Assembly: GCF_024298845.1 (NCBI RefSeq)
Contig: NZ_CP101160.1
Coordinates: 124,001 to 188,000, forward strand
Reading direction: 5' to 3'
Origin: Natronosalvus amylolyticus
GTDB lineage: Archaea; Halobacteriota; Halobacteria; Halobacteriales; Natrialbaceae
DNA: 64,000 bases
A program made the translations under genes and the position numbers. A model generated the notes under the pieces. It saw only the letters and a list, made by a program, of their open reading frames with translations. It was not told the DNA's origin and did not search any database. Positions within the stretch are counted from its first letter, which is position 1; every line of letters starts with the position of its first letter. Shown here piece by piece: positions 34,645 through 42,468 of this stretch.

Positions 34645-36741
34645 ATGAGTAACCAGTTCAATCACCCGGAGATTCGTGGACGGGGGGCGAAAATCGACCT
34701 GTGGGACCCGATCGAACGGTCCTCGATGGGGTTTACCGTTCCCGACCCGGTATCCCTCGAGCCAGTCGATCCCGAGGCGATGGCGTTCCCCGTCGATGCT
34801 GCTGTCGAATTTCAGACCGCAGAGATCCAATGCGATGGGTTACACGACGTGCACGTCTGGACGCTGAACGGCGACTTTGTCGCAGAATCGACCAACGGCG
34901 ACCCGCTGTTTCTCCCACCCGGTGAGTATATCTTCGATATCACCGGCCCGATCAAGACGTATTTCCAGGTCGGGACGACTCTCCAGGTCGTATCGAACGA
35001 GGCCGAAACGTCGATTTTCTTCGGTGGGACGAACACCGTCACGCTCGGCGTCCGCTCGTTTCACACTCATCCAGCCGGTGAGATTCCGGTCAGTGACGAC
35101 CCCTATTCGTTGCTCGAGGCGATTCCCTTCCTCGCCTCCTCGCTGAAAACGCTCTCCCCCGAACGGTCGTTCCCCACGTTTCGTGGTCATCCACCCCAAC
35201 TCGTGCGAACCGAGGACGAGGCCGAACTCGAGAACGCGACGGCGGGATTGGAAAAACCCGATACCGACATTTATCTCGAGGTGCCGCCGGACTTTCAACA
35301 TCTGTACCCCATTGCGCCGTTAGCGTTCTATCTCGGGGCTGACGTGTTGCCCAGTCGAACGCCACAGTTGCGAACGCCATCGAAACGGACGCCGTTTTCC
35401 AGTATCGACGAGCCCTACGACAGTGCGGTTTCACAGTTACTCCAGCAGGTTTTCTTCCTCGATTGTATTACCCGAACTGAGGGGTACTTCCAGGTACCGC
35501 TCCACGAACGAGAGGAGTTTGAACGGGCGCTCGCCGGCCACGATGCGGGTCCGGACGCGCTCGATTTCGCCGCGTTGTACGAGGCACCGATTGCCGAACG
35601 CATCGAGCGCTATCTCGAGGTTCCCTTCGAGGCGTTCGAACACCTGTTGCCGGAGTGGAGACTCACCGCAGACGTCCAGCCGGACGCTGACTACCTCGAG
35701 AGTTTGCCGTTTTTGGTCGCTGACCTCGCGACGATTCGGTGTCCCGATCCAACACCTGTCGAGAACGTTCGTGAAACACCTCAGCCACTACAGGATTTCT
35801 TCAGGGATGGATCGCTCGAGCACCCGAACATGGAGTTCATCGATACACCGCGAGCGGATTCGCTCGAGCAGACCTTCGTCGGCGATTCCAACCCGCTCGA
35901 TGCCTCGAAGGCGACGCTCGAGTCGTTCGAATCGAGGTTCGACCGCTCGTTGAAACAACCCGAGGACATGGAGGTGGTTGTCGTCGTGAACAACGAGGAA
36001 ATGAGCGCCGAGGGTGATATCGTCTCGGACGCCTATCGCCGGTTCGAAGAGACCGGGGCGAGTGTGCGTTTTGTCGAGGATATCACCAGCGATCGGTTAC
36101 GTTCCATCTTCCAGTCGAATCTGGATTTCGTCCACTACATCGGGCACGTCGATGGTCGCGGCCTCGAGTGTGCCGATTCGTATTTCGATGCGACTGATTG
36201 CGGGGACTATGACGTTGATGCGTTTATTTTGAACAGTTGTCAGTCGTATTCACAGGGTGAAGCGCTAATTCAGGGCGGATGTATTGGTGGAGTTGTGACA
36301 GCGTCACCTGTATTAAATGAACCTGCCGTCGAGATCGGTGGTACCTTCGCACGGTTGCTGTCTGATGGTTTTTCGCTTCGAGCAGCGACAAACATCGCCA
36401 CTGAAGAGCGATTAATCGGCAATCAGTATCTGGTGATCGGAGATGGTGAGGTACGGATTGTGGATGGAGAGGACGCCACACCAAACGTTTGTTCAATCAT
36501 GGAGCGTGGTGATGGCCTCTATGACATTGAGATTGAAACGTACCCCAATAATACGCTGGATATGGGTTGTCTCTTCACACCGTATATACCTGGTGTGAAT
36601 AAAAGATATCTAACCTCGGGGAGCATCAAAGATATTGTTATAGACAAATCTGATTTACAAAACTATCTAACAATGAGCGATATGCCTGTGAAATATGCCG
36701 GTGAACTTCTATGGAGTTCGACGTTACTCGAGCGTTTGTGA
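34645..36741 (+). CDS. CHAT-domain caspase-like protein
   Basis: 698 residues. The N-terminal ~130 residues are beta-rich (AVEFQTAEI, DVHVWTLNGDF, PPGEYIFDITG). A helical middle (about 150-400) follows. Residues ~440-640 match the CHAT peptidase layout: a strand (MEVVVVVNNEE), then FVHYIGHVDGRG with His501, then FILNSCQSYSQGEALIQGG with Cys532, then GGVVTASPVLNEPAVEIGGTFAR. His501 and Cys532 are the candidate catalytic dyad. From about 36230 the DNA is noticeably AT-richer than before, which suggests a different history for the C-terminal part. CHAT proteases act in archaeal and bacterial cell-death or defence responses. Target unknown. Confidence 0.8.
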   Translation: MSNQFNHPEIRGRGAKIDLWDPIERSSMGFTVPDPVSLEPVDPEAMAFPVDAAVEFQTAEIQCDGLHDVHVWTLNGDFVAESTNGDPLFLPPGEYIFDITGPIKTYFQVGTTLQVVSNEAETSIFFGGTNTVTLGVRSFHTHPAGEIPVSDDPYSLLEAIPFLASSLKTLSPERSFPTFRGHPPQLVRTEDEAELENATAGLEKPDTDIYLEVPPDFQHLYPIAPLAFYLGADVLPSRTPQLRTPSKRTPFSSIDEPYDSAVSQLLQQVFFLDCITRTEGYFQVPLHEREEFERALAGHDAGPDALDFAALYEAPIAERIERYLEVPFEAFEHLLPEWRLTADVQPDADYLESLPFLVADLATIRCPDPTPVENVRETPQPLQDFFRDGSLEHPNMEFIDTPRADSLEQTFVGDSNPLDASKATLESFESRFDRSLKQPEDMEVVVVVNNEEMSAEGDIVSDAYRRFEETGASVRFVEDITSDRLRSIFQSNLDFVHYIGHVDGRGLECADSYFDATDCGDYDVDAFILNSCQSYSQGEALIQGGCIGGVVTASPVLNEPAVEIGGTFARLLSDGFSLRAATNIATEERLIGNQYLVIGDGEVRIVDGEDATPNVCSIMERGDGLYDIEIETYPNNTLDMGCLFTPYIPGVNKRYLTSGSIKDIVIDKSDLQNYLTMSDMPVKYAGELLWSSTLLERL

Positions 36742-36752
36742 ACGATTCGGTA

Positions 36753-36899
36753 TTAGATACCGCCTGTTGTACCAGATCGACCGCCAGCGACAACTGTCCC
36801 CACCTGTGAGAGCAGGATCATCGCTGCGAACATCATGCCAATGAGCCGGGGGTGGTTCTTGAGGAATTCTGCCGTCTTTGAGGTGTCCGTTTGGGACAT
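36753..36899 (-). CDS. 48-residue membrane microprotein (DUF7503-type) convergent with the CHAT gene
   Basis: ATG at 36899, TAA at 36753-36755. It starts MSQTDTSKTAEFLKNHPRLIG, has one helix (MMFAAMILLSQVGTVVAGG) and ends RSGTTGGI. The convergent stop is only 11 bp from the CHAT stop. A strong AT-rich TATA region (TTATTTAAAATATT, about 36928-36942) lies upstream. I recall small haloarchaeal proteins of this kind beside DUF7504 and CHAT genes, not checked here. The helix and amphipathic start make a small membrane effector or toxin one possibility; a regulatory role is equally open. Confidence 0.72.
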   Translation of the reverse strand: MSQTDTSKTAEFLKNHPRLIGMMFAAMILLSQVGTVVAGGRSGTTGGI

Positions 36900-37206
36900 A
36901 TCGTGACCTGGGAGCGCGATTGTTATTATATTATTTAAAATATTCTTACTATAAGATTAAAGGAACAATGTGATTGGTCTGTGAAGTATTGCGTGAGCGG
37001 CTGTCTCAGAACCTCTACTCTCGATTTAGCTTTGTGTCATAGTACCAAACACACCCTATCCGCTATCTCGAGGACCTCCCTTCGCATTCGAAACGCATGT
37101 GCGAAAACGCACGGATACTACATACCGAAATGGCGTTCTCGAGTGGGATGATCGTTCAGTCACGAAAAATCCGTCAACTCGAGGACGTATTGCGCAGGAA
37201 TCCCTA
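36900..37206. other. Intergenic region between the CHAT cluster and the amine oxidase
   Basis: Left third is AT-rich (36915-36970) and serves as promoter for the 48-residue gene. The rest shows nothing beyond the 3' side of the amine oxidase gene. No further gene seen. Confidence 0.45.
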
Positions 37207-39225
37207 TCAGTCGTCCTCAGCGTCCACGTGACAACTTCCATGCCCCGGCACGTCCTGCCCGTCGATGGCGTGCTGTGGCGGGACGTCTATAGCCGGACTC
37301 TCGTCGAAGAAGTTCACGGGCTGAAGCTTGAAGCTGTAGACCTGTGCGGGGAGGATTGGCCAATCCTCCGGTCGAGTCACGTGATTGACCCCGAGGGTGT
37401 ACCAGAGCACGAGGTCTTCTTCCTCGAGATTTCGATCCGCTTCGGTCCAGGCAGGTAGACCGGCACCGCCGGGATGCTGATTCGGGAACGTGCCGGCCGG
37501 GAACCGTTCGTTCTCCCGATAGGGGGTCGCCCAGAGGTGGTATTTGATGAAGCCGGAACGCTCGAGGACGCTCGAACCCGGTTGCATCGCCGCTTCGACG
37601 TTGCCACCGGGCAGCAGTCGGTAGCCCGTCGACTTCCCGAGCGAATTTTCGGCGCTGGGGTTGACGACCTGCCAGTATCGGCCCTTGAGCGGGTCGATGA
37701 GGTCTTTGGCCTGTGATTCACTTGAGAGTTTCGTCCGGTCGGCATAGAACGCTTGCCCGCCGGGGTTCGTCGTCCGCTCGTCAGCATCACCCATCGGATC
37801 GAGTCCGCCCGGTCCAACGGGCACCTGCTGGTTCTGCACGCGATAGAGTGAATTTGGCCCGTCGTCGACGTTCATATCGAGCCGGAAATTGAAGAAGTGC
37901 TGGTGGATGGGGCCGTTGAGTTGCGGTGCGAGCAGTTCGCCGTAGCCTTCGGGATCCTCGTCCGGGCCGACGGCGGAGACGCTGTCGATCCCAGTTAGCC
38001 GGACCTCGACCTCCATGGACGCATCCTGGTAGAAATACCAGTTGAAGATATAATCGTAGTTTCCGACGGCTGCGACGAACGAGACGACGAGTCGGCGTCG
38101 TCGTCGAACTTCGTCGGACTGGGTACGCCAGTCGCTTCGCTCCCAGAGCGTGCCGTTGTCTTCCTCGTGGAGACAGATGGCGTTCTCGAGGCGGTTAACC
38201 TCTCCCTCGGCCGTGTTCATCACGGCGTCCCAGTAATGCATGTGGCCCAGACAGTCACAGCCGTTTGTCAGGGACTTGGCGAGTCGACCGATGTTGTACT
38301 CGCCGACGTCCATGGCGTTTTTGAACCGGTCGTTGATGTTCTGGTCGCCGTAGGGAACCGACATCTCGACGCAGGAGGCCCGGTCGATGATTGAGCGAAC
38401 CTCGCCGTCGTCTTCGTAGCCGATTTCGTGGAGGACGAGCCCTTCGCGCTGGGTCCAGCCGACGCGCATGTGCCAGTTTTGCCACTCGAGTTTGCGTCCC
38501 TCGACGCTCCAACTCGGACCGTCGGGCTGATCGACGTTGTACGGAGCCAGATCGTCCCGGAGATCGACCTCCCCCTCGCGATAGGCCATTCCCTTTGGTG
38601 GGATGGGATTCTCCGCATCCGGTGGGCCGTAGTCGACGATTTCGACGACCTCCATGCGGTCGAGGTCGACGAACGTGTGTAGTCCTGAGATGGGGTGAGC
38701 ATATCCCTCGTCCCCGACGTCCTCACTGGGTCGGAGGAACGTCAAGCCGTGGGCCAACCGTTTCGACCGATCGACGCTTTCAGGGATAAACTCGTGGCCG
38801 ACCGACCAGGGATCGACCATCGCCCGATCAGTGTTCTCGACACCACGGGCTTTTACTGCCTGTTGCCATTCTTCGTGGGCTTTGACGGTTTCCTCGCACT
38901 CGATGAACTCCTCGATGGCAATCGAGGGCTGTCCGTCGACGTGCTCGAGGGTGACGACCGACTCGGCATCGAGGTCAACGATGGCAGAGATGGTTTCCCG
39001 GTCGGCGCTTTTCCGGATGACGATTCTGGCGCGCCGGGTTGGGCTTTCACCTCCGTCATCGTAGGCCTGCATGGCTTCTTTCGACGGCTCATCGAGTTCG
39101 ACTTTGATGCAGAGGCTCGCCTTGCCAAGGTCGTGTTCGGTGACGAGGACGTCATACGCGGCTTCGATCTCCGATGGCTGTAGCGGATCGAGTGGATGAC
39201 CGATCATCTTGGTGGATGATACCAT
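37207..39225 (-). CDS. Copper-containing primary-amine oxidase
   Basis: 672 residues from the ATG at 39225; TTTAAG about 30 bp upstream supports it over the ATG at 39273. The cofactor motif VGNYDYIFNWYF (codons near 38055) provides the Tyr that becomes topaquinone. The copper ligands lie in LNGPIHQHFFNF and LGVNHVTRPEDWPILP. The length is normal for the family. The enzyme converts a primary amine and O2 to aldehyde, ammonia and H2O2. It is divergent from an acetamidase-type gene and may belong to one nitrogen-scavenging set. The substrate amine is not readable. Confidence 0.95.
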   Translation of the reverse strand: MVSSTKMIGHPLDPLQPSEIEAAYDVLVTEHDLGKASLCIKVELDEPSKEAMQAYDDGGESPTRRARIVIRKSADRETISAIVDLDAESVVTLEHVDGQPSIAIEEFIECEETVKAHEEWQQAVKARGVENTDRAMVDPWSVGHEFIPESVDRSKRLAHGLTFLRPSEDVGDEGYAHPISGLHTFVDLDRMEVVEIVDYGPPDAENPIPPKGMAYREGEVDLRDDLAPYNVDQPDGPSWSVEGRKLEWQNWHMRVGWTQREGLVLHEIGYEDDGEVRSIIDRASCVEMSVPYGDQNINDRFKNAMDVGEYNIGRLAKSLTNGCDCLGHMHYWDAVMNTAEGEVNRLENAICLHEEDNGTLWERSDWRTQSDEVRRRRRLVVSFVAAVGNYDYIFNWYFYQDASMEVEVRLTGIDSVSAVGPDEDPEGYGELLAPQLNGPIHQHFFNFRLDMNVDDGPNSLYRVQNQQVPVGPGGLDPMGDADERTTNPGGQAFYADRTKLSSESQAKDLIDPLKGRYWQVVNPSAENSLGKSTGYRLLPGGNVEAAMQPGSSVLERSGFIKYHLWATPYRENERFPAGTFPNQHPGGAGLPAWTEADRNLEEEDLVLWYTLGVNHVTRPEDWPILPAQVYSFKLQPVNFFDESPAIDVPPQHAIDGQDVPGHGSCHVDAEDD

Positions 39226-39356
39226 GGAACAAGTTCCGGCGCATATTGACTTAAACCTCCGGTGCGAAGACATGTTTTCATCCAGCCTCGGTACCGGTCG
39301 CTCGAGCGCGATCTCGAGGCTTCCAACCCGAATAGTGGCTCCGCAAGCCCGAACGT

Positions 39357-39419
39357 GTGAGCCGAACCCGACAATCGCTATCGGCTCGTTTTACAGTTGA
39401 GGCGTGACGAATCACTGGC
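39357..39419. repeat. Interspersed repeat, family B copy 2
   Basis: GTGAGCCGAACCCGACAA, CTATCGGCTCG and GAGGCGTGACGAATCACTG align with 6635-6700 with several mismatches. It lies in the promoter spacer between the amine oxidase and acetamidase genes. Confidence 0.55.
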
Positions 39420-39581
39420 CCCGCCCACACGTCGACCCATGCCTGAAACCCGATACACACAATCGATTCCACGCAGGCGTTCAGATTTGGGAATCCACTT
39501 GAGAAACGCTCTCCAGTGATTGACAATCACGTTGGCCTGAGAAGCCGTTTTACGTTCTGCAGCATCGTACCCTGCCATGGT

Positions 39582-40889
39582 ATGGCACAACACGAAATTC
39601 AACAACGCTTGTCCGTCGACCAGTATACGCTAGGCCTCGTCGGACCGGATCAGGACTGGGCGGGGACCGTCGCAGACGGCGGTACGATAGAGACGTACAC
39701 GCCACCGGCGTGCTGGGGACCGATGATCACGCCGGAGTTCCGCGGCGGTCACGAGGTCACTCGACCAATCCGCGTCGAAAACGCAGCAGTCGGGGACGCG
39801 ATAGCCCTGAAAATCAGGGACGTCGAGGTGACGAGCATGGCGACGAGTACTGGCACCATGCGCGAGCGTGAGGGCGCGTTCGGCGATGACCCGTTCGTCG
39901 ACCACCGGTGTCCCGGCTGTGGCACCGAATGGCCCGACTCTGTCGTCGAAGGAACTGGAGAAGGTGCGATTCGCTGCCGTGAATGTGGCGAGAACGCCTC
40001 CGCATTCGGCTTCGAGTACGGTTACACCGTTGTCTTCGATGACGAACGAAGCGTTGGCCTCACGATGGATGCCGACGGCGCTCACGAACTCGCGACGGAA
40101 GCCCGGTCTGTGATGGATATTCCCCCGAACTCGAGGCAACATCCAATCCTCCTGTACGAGCCATCGGAGATGCCCGGCACGCTCGGGCGACTCCGCCCGT
40201 TCATCGGCAACGTGGGGACGACCCCGCCCATCGAGCTTCCGGACTCCCACAACGCTGGTGACTTCGGTCAGTTCCTCATCGGTGCCGACCACGAGTGGGG
40301 TCTCTCGAGTGAGGCAGAACTCGAAGAACGAACTGATGGGCACATGGACGTTCCGGAGGTGCGCGCCGGTGCCACGTTGCTCTGCCCAGTCAAGGTCGAC
40401 GGTGGCGGGGTGTACGTTGGCGACCTCCACGCCAATCAGGGCGATGGCGAGCTATCGCTGCACACGACGGACGTCAGTGGGACGGTGACGATGGATGTCG
40501 AAGTGATCAAGGGACTCGATATCGACGGGCCGGTATTGCTCCCGAACGAGGAAGACCTGCCCTTCATTAGCAAGCCCTACAGCGAGGAGGAACGCCAGGC
40601 GGGTCGAGACCTGGCTGCAACTCACGGTGTCGACCTCGAGGCGGACATGGGCCCGATTCAGGTGATCGGCTCGGGTGGGACGATCAACGATGCGACTGAC
40701 AACGCATTCGAGCGTGCAGGGTCACTGCTGGACATGACAGAGGGCGAAGTGAGAGCACGGTGTACCTTCACCGGTGGCGTCCAGATCGGACGGCTTCCTG
40801 GCGTCGTGCAACTCGATATGCTGGCACCGATGGACCGGCTCGAAGCGAGAAACATCGACCATCTCGTTCGTGAGCAGTACGGTCTCTAG
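39582..40889 (+). CDS. Acetamidase/formamidase-family protein with zinc-ribbon insertion
   Basis: 435 residues from the ATG at 39582. The FmdA/AmdA fold shows in NAAVGDAIALKI, DSHNAGDFG, VYVGDLHANQGDGE and CTFTGGVQIGRL. Residues 110-135 carry Cys110-x2-Cys113 and Cys132-x2-Cys135, a zinc ribbon that classical amidases do not need. The family hydrolyses short amides to ammonia; here the substrate could differ. It is divergent from the copper amine oxidase, so both may supply ammonium. The upstream frame from 39516 has no start signal and is dropped. Confidence 0.88.
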   Translation: MAQHEIQQRLSVDQYTLGLVGPDQDWAGTVADGGTIETYTPPACWGPMITPEFRGGHEVTRPIRVENAAVGDAIALKIRDVEVTSMATSTGTMREREGAFGDDPFVDHRCPGCGTEWPDSVVEGTGEGAIRCRECGENASAFGFEYGYTVVFDDERSVGLTMDADGAHELATEARSVMDIPPNSRQHPILLYEPSEMPGTLGRLRPFIGNVGTTPPIELPDSHNAGDFGQFLIGADHEWGLSSEAELEERTDGHMDVPEVRAGATLLCPVKVDGGGVYVGDLHANQGDGELSLHTTDVSGTVTMDVEVIKGLDIDGPVLLPNEEDLPFISKPYSEEERQAGRDLAATHGVDLEADMGPIQVIGSGGTINDATDNAFERAGSLLDMTEGEVRARCTFTGGVQIGRLPGVVQLDMLAPMDRLEARNIDHLVREQYGL

Positions 40890-41029
40890 TGGCTTCCCAA
40901 ACCCGAACTGTTGTAGACAGGTAAAGCGCCAGAAGCGCGTTGACCTGCATTTTACAATACTCGACGACGATCGTCTTCGCCGCCGCTCGAGGTGCACGTT
41001 TAAATGCGCTGTACGTGGTTTTGGAGGCC

Positions 41030-42355
41030 ATGTCCGAACCCCCGCTTCGTGTTGGTGTCCTGAGTTTTCACGACAGCAAAGAATCGAAGGCGATTCTCAA
41101 CGCTGTCGAAAACCTCGGTCACGAGCCAGTCTGGCTTCGCGAACACAACGTCTTACTCCATTTTCTCGAGGACGCGTTCGTCATGGAACCGGACGTCGAC
41201 GTCGTTATCAACCGTCTGCTACTCTCGACGACGAAACAACCCGTCGAAGCCGTCGGCATTGCCAACGCTATTGCCCAGTTTCGCCCGATCGTGAACCATC
41301 CCGACGCTGCTGCACTCGCGTCACACAAAATCGGTGCTGCGGCTGCGTTGGTCGAACAGGGTGTCCCGATTCCGGAAACGGCGCTTCCACTCGGCGCGAC
41401 GACGCTTTCTCGGATCCGCCCGGAGTTCGGTGACCAATTTGTCTACAAAACGATCGTCGGCACGCACGGAGGCGGGGCCTGGAAGGTTCACCAGCACGAT
41501 TTACTCACCGGAACGGTCGGCAGACGTCGCGCGTTTCTCCAGGTGCTCGTGGGGGCCTGCCGTGAGCGACCGAGGGACCTTCGCGTCTACGTCGTCGACA
41601 GGTCGGTCGTCGGGGCAATGTATCGATACGCGGCTGACGACGACTGGCGAACGAACGTCGCACGCGGGGGCGAGGTCGAAGACGTGACTGACGAACTTCC
41701 CACAGGTGTGGAGTCTATTGCTCTCCAGGCAACAGAGGCGGTCGGTCTCGACTGTGCCGGTGTCGACCTCATCGAAGGGCCTGACGGATGGGTTGTTCTC
41801 GAGGTCAATCCCACGGCGGGATTTAAGGGGCTGTTCGCGGCGACGGGGCGCAGTCCGGCACCCTACATCGCAAAACTCGCAATAGAGCGCGCCGGCGGGT
41901 CAGTCGACCACGAGCGCGTCAGCGCGCTAGCAGCGACGTTTGATGATTCGGTTCCTTCGAGTGCACCGAGTCGTGTGGAACCGATCGACCTCGAATCACC
42001 TGTCGTCGGTCGGACTGAGCGTGTCGTCGTCAGCGGGACGACAGACACGAGAGCCGTCATCGGTCGCGCCGACCCGACAAGCGCGAGGACCCGAATCGAT
42101 CTTCAACTTGCGGCAGCAATCGGTGCTGGGCCGATTCAGGCGGGTGGGCAGAGTGTTGACGAGAGCGAGAAACGTCAGCCAGTCGTCGACGTCGTTATCG
42201 GCATTGCCGGCATCGAACGGACGATCAGTGCCACCGTCGAAGATCGGCCCGGTAGTAGATATCCACTGTTGCTTGGACGGGACGTTCTCGCGGATTTCCG
42301 GATCGACGTTGCCACAAAATACGAGGATCGCGAACGGGAACGACTCGAGGAGTAA
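41030..42355 (+). CDS. RimK-type ATP-grasp ligase fused to RimB-like aspartic-protease domain
   Basis: 441 residues from the ATG at 41030; TTTAAAT near 41000 gives a leaderless start, and an in-frame start at 40940 is rejected. The N-terminus (VGVLSFHDSKESKAI, then VINRLL) and central KTIVGTHGGGAWKV, DLRVYVV and VLEVNPTAGFKGL are the RimK/LysX ATP-grasp domain. The last ~110 residues (VVDVVIGIAGIERTIS and PLLLGRDVLADFRIDV) match the RimB/retropepsin-like domain. In bacteria the RimK, RimA and RimB genes adjust poly-glutamate on S6; here the ligase and protease-like part are one chain. The protein substrate is unknown. Confidence 0.82.
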   Translation: MSEPPLRVGVLSFHDSKESKAILNAVENLGHEPVWLREHNVLLHFLEDAFVMEPDVDVVINRLLLSTTKQPVEAVGIANAIAQFRPIVNHPDAAALASHKIGAAAALVEQGVPIPETALPLGATTLSRIRPEFGDQFVYKTIVGTHGGGAWKVHQHDLLTGTVGRRRAFLQVLVGACRERPRDLRVYVVDRSVVGAMYRYAADDDWRTNVARGGEVEDVTDELPTGVESIALQATEAVGLDCAGVDLIEGPDGWVVLEVNPTAGFKGLFAATGRSPAPYIAKLAIERAGGSVDHERVSALAATFDDSVPSSAPSRVEPIDLESPVVGRTERVVVSGTTDTRAVIGRADPTSARTRIDLQLAAAIGAGPIQAGGQSVDESEKRQPVVDVVIGIAGIERTISATVEDRPGSRYPLLLGRDVLADFRIDVATKYEDRERERLEE

Positions 42356-42468
42356 GCTGCAAGCGCCGTTTCGGTTGTAGCCGAATGTCGGTTCGGACAC
42401 GACGTTTCCACAATCACCTCTCGAGTTTGGGTCAACGATTATGTACTGGAATCGTGTTTGTTAGATTC

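Noticed and set aside
38391-39183. Open frames opposite the copper amine oxidase
   Set aside because: Antisense shadows of a well-supported enzyme.
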